Part shown: positions 56,774-64,000 of the stretch, one piece after another | Layout: each line of letters begins with the position of its first letter | How positions within the stretch are numbered: the first letter of the stretch is position 1 | Source of the DNA: Dryococelus australis | Lineage: Eukaryota > Arthropoda > Insecta > Phasmatodea > Phasmatidae | Assembly: GCA_029891345.1 (NCBI GenBank) | Contig: CM057009.1 | Span: 93,852,916-93,916,915, forward strand | Reading direction: 5' to 3' | DNA length: 64,000 bases | Made by a program: the position numbers and the translations under genes | Notes under the pieces: generated by a model | Databases searched by the model: none | Told to the model about the DNA's origin: nothing | What the model saw: only the letters and a program-made list of their open reading frames with translations

Positions 56774-57875
56774 AAAACAATTAGGGATGGACCAATACCG
56801 ATACATTGGACAATTATCCCAAAGTCGGTATCTTTTACTATCGGCCATGGTCCAACAAATTAAATTCATTAACCCAAATGATTTAGTCATCATGGAAATT
56901 ACTGCACTTGGTTATCTTGCAGAACATGTTTTCACAAACAATTTTATTTTTGCAAACAAAAAATTATTTTCTTAATTTTATTTTGATCTTTTAGTACTTA
57001 ACAGGTTATTCAAAGTTAAACAGAAACTAATATGGCTGGCTTTGGTGTTGTTACATAGTTAACTCTATATAAGCCATACCTGATGAAATTCATAAAATAA
57101 AATGTATTGAATACTGGTGTCTGCTTTTCAGGTAGTTAAAATCCATATGTAAAAAAAAGTTTTACTGCTTTAATATTCATTGCCATACATTTTCATTCAT
57201 GTAAAAGTGAACTGTACATTAATCTATCGCTCCCACATCATATATTGATATTTCATTCGTAGCATGACACAATTCATACATCGATAAGTAGGAAGGTTGA
57301 ATGTTTATATATGACCTGAATTGCTATGTTTGTTGTAGTGATGGTAAAAATCGAGACATTTTGACAATCAAATGAAATCTCAATAGCTCATTAAAGTTGT
57401 CAAATGATTCATTAGAATGAAACCTCTAGGTAAGATGACTTACCATACCCACATCTTTTTCCACGTAAATTGTGGAAATATATCGCTAAAGCATAAATGT
57501 TAGTTAAAATTATTACTCTTACTGGAAATCAGCCACATAAAATAAGGCATATTTGCTGAAGGGAAAATTATACAACACATGTCTATATACTCCGCTAGCG
57601 CTTCCCAAAACCAAATGTACTTTTAAAACTAAACCAGGTAATTGGGATGGTTAATTTTTAATGTAATAAACTTTATTGTAAGTTATTGAAACGAATCTGT
57701 GTTTTTTAGCATAAAAATAATACAGGTAAACAAGATTTAATCATGTTAGTGTTACAAATTTTTGTAGAAATTTGCATTTCCTTCCTTTTTTTTTGGGAAG
57801 TGTAACAAGGTTTGCTTTCTATTTAAATGTTCCATTGTTAAAGTTACATAAAGCCGACCACCTGCCAACTAACGT

Positions 57876-58175
57876 TAATGCCAATTTCCTTAGATTGCAT
57901 TCCTCCCACATTTCATTCGCCCTTCTCGATAACTGTTTTGCTAAAGTTCTTTCATTAGTCACTTCTCTCTGTTCACATTTCTCGTACATTTCGTAGGTGC
58001 TTCTATATGATAATCCTCTCTAAAAAATTCTCTCTCGTTCATCACTTTTCTCGGTGTACAGTCCTCTCACATTTCGTTGGTGCTTCTCGATGATAATCCT
58101 CTCGATAAAATTCTCTTGCTCATCGCTTCTCTCGGTCAATATTTTTCTCGCTAGATGTTAGCACTTCTCGAAAGG
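57876..58175. repeat. Tandem array with about 82-bp period
   Basis: Units start near 57,960, 58,043 and 58,124 (CACTTCTCTC, CACTTTTCTC, CGCTTCTCTC), with a further diverged unit before them. Each contains CACATTTCGT(A/T)GGTGCTTCT and GATAATCCTCTC. Confidence 0.85.
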
Positions 58176-58840
58176 CATTTCTTTTGTTCTCCAATTAACT
58201 TCTAGTGACTTTGTCGAACGCAATTCAGTGTTGGTTTGTTCCTATGTAATGTGTAAATGTAGAGCATTGTTGACTGATGTTCCCTAGAAATTTTAGCTGA
58301 ATTATCCTGTTAGTCCATGTTGTACAGAATAGTAAATTATATTTATTGTCTTTTCTATTCTCATTTTGTTAGTCACCCCTCAGAAATCATTTCTCTCAAT
58401 TATATGTGTAATTTCCTCAACTGCCGCTTCTTTTGATAAAAAATTCTCTCGAATTTCAATGCTGCCTTTCAATATGAACTTTCAATTTTGCTAAAGATGC
58501 TTGTTAAGCTTCACAATTCATATTTAAGGAAATAAACTGCCACGCGTATTACTTATGTTTCATTCTTCATAACAAGAACTTTATTCTTAAACATTAAAAA
58601 CAGTCATAAAAAAACATAGAAATAAACTTTGCTTTTGTCATTGCAGGCTGCCCGCAGCGGCTCTACATTACTGAGAGATTTTTCTGAGAGAAAGTAAATA
58701 ATTCGAAATAAAGTGTAACAATTAATTTAATATTTAAAAAAGTTTAATTTGATTGAGCCCATCACTAGGCTGTTGTGCTAGTTCAGTGACAGAATTATAA
58801 CTACATGTATATTATTTATATATTTTATTTATATATTTAT

Positions 58841-59050
58841 GGTTATTTTCTTGGCAAATACGGCATTTGCAACTATTGGGAGAGGTTGGTGATTGTAGCC
58901 GGCTGCTTATGTCGCAAAACCGGTTAAAAATGCCAAAAATAGTACTCATATTCTTTGTTTAGCGGTTATGTTCTTGACAAATATGGCATTTGCACCTTTT
59001 GGGCGAGTGTGATGATCGTAGCTGGCTGCTTAGCTTCGCAAAACCAGTTA
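58841..59050. repeat. Diverged tandem duplication, about 123-bp period
   Basis: GGTTATTTTCTTGGCAAATA at 58,841 and GGTTATGTTCTTGACAAATA at 58,964 start two copies that both run to a GCAAAACC(G/A)GTTA motif. The second copy is interrupted by the MITE at 59,051 and resumes at 59,664. Confidence 0.85.
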
Positions 59051-59660
59051 AGCTGTTTTCACAATAGAGTGACACGATCCAGCGCATCGCATCCGATGCT
59101 CGCTGCCAGCAATGAACATTATTTGCGTCTTCACAATAGAGAGATATGCTGTCGCCAGCAACACAGACCATGCTACCATCTGTTATCCTGCAAGGAATCT
59201 TGCAGTGAAATGGTAAAAGCGAACGAAATACACTGGATTTGTTTGCTATTTAGTTAGTAAAATTGTTATTTTCTTTAGTGATGTACACTTTTCTTTAATA
59301 AAACTATATTAAAGTTTGAAATTATTTTTTATAACATGAACAACTCTTCAGGCTTCGGGAAACATTATCCTTTTGTTTTCCTAAAGGTAAGAAAAATCTG
59401 TATAATGTTGCACTCCAGTTAGTATCTCGGCAAACAATTTATTATGTACATTTTCATTTTTTCTTTACCTTAGCTTCTCGCCACTGGTTATTTTATGAAA
59501 TACACAAATGTTATTCTTCTTATTCCCCATCGCCGGCGACAAGCATCAATTCCAACGTCTGTCGCTCATGCAACGTTCTCGACACTCATCACTAGCATTA
59601 GGGCTCTAATTGGCTTATGCGCGACGTGTCGTGTTGCAACTCTCTAGTGTGAAAACCGCT
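59051..59660. mobile_element. Harbinger-like MITE, 610 bp
   Basis: The terminal inverted repeats are AGCTGTTTTCACAATAGAG (left) and AGCGGTTTTCACACTAGAG (right, reverse complement). The 3-bp target duplication TTA lies at 59,048-59,050 and 59,661-59,663, as expected for PIF/Harbinger. The neighbouring tandem copy at 58,924-58,926 retains the empty TTA site. No transposase frame is present. Confidence 0.88.
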
Positions 59661-60039
59661 TTAAGAATGTCAAAAATTCTTACTGTTTTAGATTGTGCCC
59701 CAGAGTTTGATAAAGTGAAGTTTTTTTATAAACTGACCAAAGTGCTAAAGTGCAATTTAAACACAAAATTTAAGTTTGGGGGTATTTTAAAGTTACTCCG
59801 ACATGATATAAAAAATTACAAACAAAAATGATTTGTATCAGCACTATCGACCACAAAGTAGCAGTATCGGTAATATAGGCAAAATGGGGTTTGGACCAAT
59901 CTCTAAAAACAATGTTTGGATAGTTATATAGCACATTTAAGGGAATTTAAATTATATCTCCTACTGGATTTTGCTTAAGGAAATGCCTCTCAAAGTTTGC
60001 CAGTTGAATTCAGCTCCATTCTGTATATATATGTGTGTA

Positions 60040-60100
60040 AGTGAAGAGGTTTGGGCGGCTCTTAACAGCGAGGTATTGAGAGCCGATGAGGGTGTGTTTA
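60040..60100 (-). repeat. Fragment of the SINE body
   Basis: GGCTCTTAACAGCGAGGTAT followed by TGAGAGCCGATGAGGGTG matches 63,171-63,232 (GGCTCTTAACAGCGAAGTCT and so on). It is a second, truncated copy of the family at 63,170-63,434, next to an (AT)n run. Confidence 0.7.
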
Positions 60101-60592
60101 TATATATATATATAGTGAGGCATTTAAAACAGGTCACCTTAGTAAATCGCCCACTTCTAAAGATAGAAGAAAGTGGTTCAGACAAACGTTTGGCGTGAAA
60201 CCCCTCGATGTAACACCAAACTGTTAACATCACATTATGGCCCCCATAATGTGATTTTAACAGTTTGGTGTTACGTCGAGGAGTGAAGGAGATATGGGGA
60301 ACAAACTGGGGTTTTGTAAATGGGATGACATACTTTATTACACACCTCTGAACAGCTCTTTGCAAGATGAATGCAAACATGTATCAAACATACTAGAAAG
60401 GTGACCATTAAACCACACTGTCCCATTTAACATACCGAAGTTGACCCCCATATTTCCATCACTCCTCGGCGTACAACACACCTATTTATTAACGTAACAT
60501 TATTGCCCCTTTCACCCCAAACAACATTTGTCTGAAACATTTTCTTCTATTGTTACAAGTGGCCTGTTTTAAATGCTTCACCCGGTATATAT
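60097..60592. mobile_element. Fold-back / long-inverted-repeat element
   Basis: The left outer arm GCATTTAAAACAGGTCACC (from about 60,117) and the right outer arm (reverse complement GCATTTAAAACAGGCCACTT, to about 60,575) are followed inward by further inverted similarity (AGAAGAAA..TTCAGACAAA blocks, GGTGTGAAA). A TA-rich sequence lies at both ends (TATATA), compatible with a TA target site. No coding frame is present. Confidence 0.7.
60203..60281. repeat. 79-bp near-perfect palindrome
   Basis: The 38-bp arms 60,203-60,240 and 60,244-60,281 are inverted copies with two mismatches and a 3-base loop (CCC). The left arm begins CCTCGATGTAACACC; the right arm ends GGTGTTACGTCGAGG. Confidence 0.95.
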
Positions 60593-60599
60593 AAAATCT

Positions 60600-61480
60600 T
60601 AGATCTCAGTTTATCCTATTGGTGAGTAGCTGAAAATAATTTAATTAGATATTTTTGAGGCATTTTTTTTTTTTTAAATTGGTTTTTTTTTTTCACTTTA
60701 GTAAAATAATTTTGCTCTGTAAAAGATCTGGAAAAGAAAATTATTCTCTTGGTATTATCATTATGAGAAAGGTGTCTTTCAGATATAAGAGGTTTTTACA
60801 GAAAATTGAATCTAGTTTAAAAAAAAAAATTTTCTGGCATTTTCTTAAACATGTTCGAAAAGTGCAATGATTGTAATCTGTCTCATCAGAATGTCAGATC
60901 CTCGAGTGATTATTTAGAAGAGATTTCAGCTAGGAAAGATCACATTTGGTATGGCCTTCCTCCAATCATTTTGGGTCACATATTTGCAAAATATAATTTT
61001 GGGTAATGTTCATATACCTCTAAACAAGGACGTTATATATTGTTGGGTGGTAGTTGGTCTCTGGGTATGGACAACATGTGAATTGGTAACAAGTAGTCTG
61101 CACTTGAATGTACTGTTCCAGACAGTCATGATGGCTTTATGCATGTATGATTTTACATAATAATAGGTGACAAGGTAAAAGTTATCAGATGGAGTCCATT
61201 GTTAAAGAAAATTGTGAGTTTGTGCCAGGTGAAGAGTTACACTAAATATTTTTATTTAAACACTAACAACATTAGAGATGGCTCAGCCTAAACATCCTGT
61301 ATTAACAGTGTGTGTGATCATAACTACATAGCCGAATGATGACCTTACTATACCTTGACAGATGTGATTACTATTTTTACTAATAATTTCCGCCTAAAGC
61401 CAAGTCTCTGAGACCTTCATGTTTATGAAGTATGACCAGCAAGTAAAGGAAATGATAGCTGTGTACACCAATGAGCCTTT
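60600..61480. other. No recognised feature
   Basis: AT-rich sequence with only short frames. Confidence 0.4.
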
Positions 61481-61499
61481 ACATTATGACAATCTACCT

Positions 61500-62047
61500 A
61501 ATACAATGTAGGACAACCTTTAGCCTGCGAAACCATGTCCACTTGGCAAGGCATCAATTCAACTACATGGTGGAAGATATCCAGCGAGTGCAACAGCAGG
61601 TACTCCAGTTGGTGTACAGTATGGGACAGCGGTGATGTAGCACAAACCCACTTCTCCAAGTTGAACATATTAAATTTGGATTATATCTGAGCAATTTGGG
61701 GGTCAGGGCATTAATGTGAATTCATGGTGCATTGTCCTGTGGAAGTGGCCATTGCCAGCAGGGAACATTGTTGCCATGAACGGATGAACATGGTCCCCAA
61801 TAATGCCTAGATACCAGACAGCTATCAGGGATTGTTGTATCTGCTGTTGCGCCAAACAATGCATGACAGCCTCCACTAGCCTCCACTGCCCTCTGGCATC
61901 AATGCACCATGGTCTATACATGGGTGAACAATGTGTCGTTTCCCCATCATTGCACCACCTTTGATATGTGCTCATAACAATGGTACAAGAGTAACCAACA
62001 AGATAGGCCATTTCAGAGATGATGGTACAAACATGCAGTGCTGTCAC
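61500..62047 (-). pseudogene. Tc1-like transposase relic
   Basis: The minus frame has the helix-turn-helix block ISEMAYLVGYSCTIVMSTYQ followed by RWCNDGETTHC and RPWCIDARGQWRLVEAVMH, typical of the Tc1 transposase N-terminal domain. It then jumps to GDHVHPFMATMFPAGNGHFH, which belongs near the second catalytic Asp, so the first catalytic segment is deleted. Beyond 61,703 another frame has PPNCSDIN, the PPNSPDLNP-type motif. Terminal repeats were not identified. Confidence 0.7.
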
Positions 62048-62767
62048 AGTCTGACGTCTGTCAAACTCTATGTACTACTGATGCAGATATTTCTTCGGAA
62101 AGGGATATAGCAAGAATTTCAGACTGGACTTCCTCCTGGCACTATAGCAGAAGTGCATGAAACTGCACTAAAAAAAAGTGCACTAAAAAAAAATTTTGTG
62201 AATTGGTTCTGGAAATTTCTTACTTCCACTGGAGCATCAAAACAATAACTTTCCACTTAGAAAATAATTGAAATAATATTGAAATTGTGTCTCATCATTT
62301 GTTTTTGCTATATTTAATAAGTTTTTGTCTTTCCTAACCAACTGTTAATTTGCATCCGATGCCCATAAAAATCCTAATAGGTGCTTAAAGGTAAAACAGT
62401 TACATAACCAGCTATTTCAAAATTTTCCTTTGTGAGTTGATTGAAAAGATGTGGAACAAACCAGGAAATTACTTAAGCTCATAAACAGTACAGAAATTCA
62501 CTGAGCAAAAGTTGTATAACCGTATTGAAGGAAATTTAGAAAATATTAATATTTGCCAAAATAATTTATCTAGATATATATATTAACCTAGATAATTTTA
62601 GAATAATAATTTTTGGGCCAATTTTATTTATACAGTAGGCAAACTCATTTCATCTTTCCTGGGCTTTTTCTTTATTAAAACATTTTACCATATTTACTAG
62701 ATGGCCTGTATAACATATCAAATTTATAAAAGTGATGAGAGAATGGCAAATGGAAATTGCTGAAACC

Positions 62768-62784
62768 GGGGGGGGGGGGGGGGG
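62768..62784. repeat. 17-base G run
   Basis: This is an uninterrupted homopolymer. Its length may be affected by sequencing. Confidence 0.9.
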
Positions 62785-63169
62785 ATGAGACTCATCTACA
62801 ACCTACCAACCCTATTTAAAATTTCTTTGATGCACTTTGCATCAAAGACCTCCCTTCCCCCTTGCTCTGCTGTGCTAAGCGTGGGGTACGTGAGCAGAGT
62901 GCTTATATTTGTGAAGCAGCTAGTATAAATGTAAGAGTAGAAAAAGAATGAAAGGACATTGTGTTGCACAAAATCACAAGACAGCAGTTTTGTCAATGGT
63001 AACTAGCCAATGTGAAAAGCAAGGCTAAGGAAAGTATGTTGTGGATAAAAATACTCTCTAAGTTGGAGCAGGCATCTGGGATTTCTCAATGAAGTAAAAC
63101 GGGAGCTAGGATGGAATGAGGTGTGTGGTAAGATTATAATGGGAAGACATGTAGTTCCCCAAGGGCATT

Positions 63170-63434
63170 TGGAGTGAGTGAAGATATTTGGACGGCTCTT
63201 AACAGCGAAGTCTTGAGAGCTGATGAGGGTGATTAAGATCAGTATGGAGCAGCGCTGGAATGAAAGGGTGGGAGAAATGGGAGATCCATAAGAAAACTGG
63301 CCGACCAGTAGCGCTGTCTGGCACAAATTCCCACATATGAAACATGTGCAAATCCAGGAGTGACCCAACCGGGGGTGAACCCGGTTCGTCTTGGTGGGAG
63401 GCGAGCAGCCTAACTGCTCAGCCACCACGGCCCC
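63170..63434 (-). mobile_element. tRNA-derived SINE
   Basis: The minus-strand head (63,434-63,362) is tRNA-like with an A box (TGGCTGAGCAGTTAGG) and a B box (GGTTCACCCCC), the internal RNA polymerase III promoter. The body continues to a segment (63,232-63,171) that recurs at 60,040-60,100, which supports an interspersed family. The 3' end and target duplication were not defined. Confidence 0.7.
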
Positions 63435-64000
63435 TTTTGATATGTAATGTCACATCTTGATACTTAGTAATGACAACAGAATGCAGTGTGTAGAGAAAGG
63501 AATAATGGGAATTGGGCTACAAAATAGAGACAAGGTGATTTTACAAGAGAGTATTGTTGCCAGAAGAGTAGGTGCGGGAAAGAAGGGAGAATTATGTTAA
63601 AAGTTTGGGTGCAGAACAGCTCTGGAGTATGGACTGTAAAGTTGAGGTCATAGGTTGTTTGCCCATGTGGCTTGTCCTGGAGACACTTACAGTGCCTCAG
63701 AGTGACACACCTAACAGTTGGTATGTTGATGTGTTTCCATGCCTGCCTAACGAGTGTTGGTCCCCTCACATGCCAATAATGAAGTGAGGCTCTGATGACC
63801 TCACATGCCATAAATGGTGTGATTACTGAGAGAACACCGGCCTAAAACATGTTACGTTAAGTCAGAGTGGGTTATAGGATACCAACGTCCTTAAGCTGTC
63901 ACTTCATGACCAAAATGAAAATATCATGCACACACATTGTTAGCGTACTTACAGTTTATGTCCCATGTTTTATGTGACACAAAATTTATGATGTTAAATG
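63435..64000. other. No recognised feature
   Basis: Short open frames only, with no motif. Confidence 0.4.

Larger units (their letters stand above)
56782..59905. mobile_element. hAT-type element, 3.1 kb, non-autonomous
   Basis: The ends are TAGGGATGGACCAA (plus) and TAGAGATTGGTCCAA (reverse complement of the right end). A perfect 8-bp duplication AAAACAAT lies at 56,774-56,781 and 59,906-59,913. Subterminal motifs with CGATA/TATCG occur at both ends. No hAT transposase motif was seen inside. The interior holds an 82-bp tandem array, a 123-bp-period duplication and a nested Harbinger-like MITE. Confidence 0.88.

Noticed and set aside
58955-59257. 100-residue plus-strand ORF in the hAT element
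   Set aside because: It runs across the border of the nested MITE and the tandem copy, so it is a chance frame.
59961-60380. 139-residue minus-strand ORF over the fold-back element
   Set aside because: It crosses the SINE fragment, the AT run and the palindrome and has no coherent protein composition.
63362-63434. Functional tRNA gene
   Set aside because: A and B boxes are present, but the acceptor and anticodon stems do not form a convincing cloverleaf and the body continues as a repeat. A SINE head fits better.

Overview
The window looks like about 64 kb of a large, AT-rich, transposon-dominated animal genome. It is most likely an arthropod, and probably an insect. The evidence is a spliced kinase exon with a polypyrimidine acceptor, env-bearing Ty3/gypsy (errantivirus-type) elements, a Maverick/Polinton, hAT and Harbinger MITEs, a Tc1-type relic and a tRNA-headed SINE. 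There are no bacterial-type genes or operons. The species-level placement is inference only. Nearly every long open frame is a fragment of a decayed mobile element; only one stretch (52,982-54,568) looks like host coding sequence.

Layout. 1-1,760: AT-rich DNA with a possible LTR fragment and a 3 x 28 bp tandem repeat. 1,765-6,893: decayed gypsy element A1 (minus strand) with gag leader, capsid, RT and RNase H pieces and integrase, but protease and most of RT missing. 7,100-9,616: gag, leader and LTR of a second gypsy family (B1, minus). 10-15 kb: mostly unannotated, AT-rich. 15,330-19,690: a second copy of family A (A2, plus). 20,498-49,527: a Maverick/Polinton bounded by inverted repeats of roughly 0.9-1.06 kb. 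It carries remnants of a packaging ATPase, retroviral-type integrase, adenain-like protease and PLA2-like protein, plus several conserved or orphan ORFs. About 12.9 kb of gypsy LTR-retrotransposon DNA (33,497-46,371), including gag-PR-RT-RH-INT-env on the minus strand, sits inside it. Removing that insert leaves about 16.2 kb, the normal size of a Polinton. 52,196-52,816: a hAT-type MITE with a perfect 8-bp target duplication just before the kinase exon. 52,982-54,568: the last coding exon of an AMPK-related kinase with a KA1-like C-terminus (SIK-like), interrupted by one TAG and one single-base frameshift. 56,782-59,905: a 3.1-kb hAT-type element with a perfect 8-bp duplication, containing tandem repeats and a nested Harbinger-like MITE whose empty site is preserved in a neighbouring tandem copy. 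60,097-60,592: a fold-back element. 61,500-62,047: a Tc1-like transposase relic. 63,170-63,434: a tRNA-derived SINE.

How the parts relate. The most notable unit is the Polinton, a virus-like self-synthesising transposon. Its protease, PLA2-like gene and ATPase cluster at 28.0-29.8 kb. Its integrase follows at 31 kb, and both terminal repeats hold inward-facing TATA-like promoters. It is clearly dead: there are many stops, the protease nucleophile is replaced, and no polymerase B or major capsid gene is recognisable. The gypsy elements are also decayed. The insertion order that can be read directly is gypsy into Polinton, and Harbinger MITE into the tandem repeat inside the hAT element.
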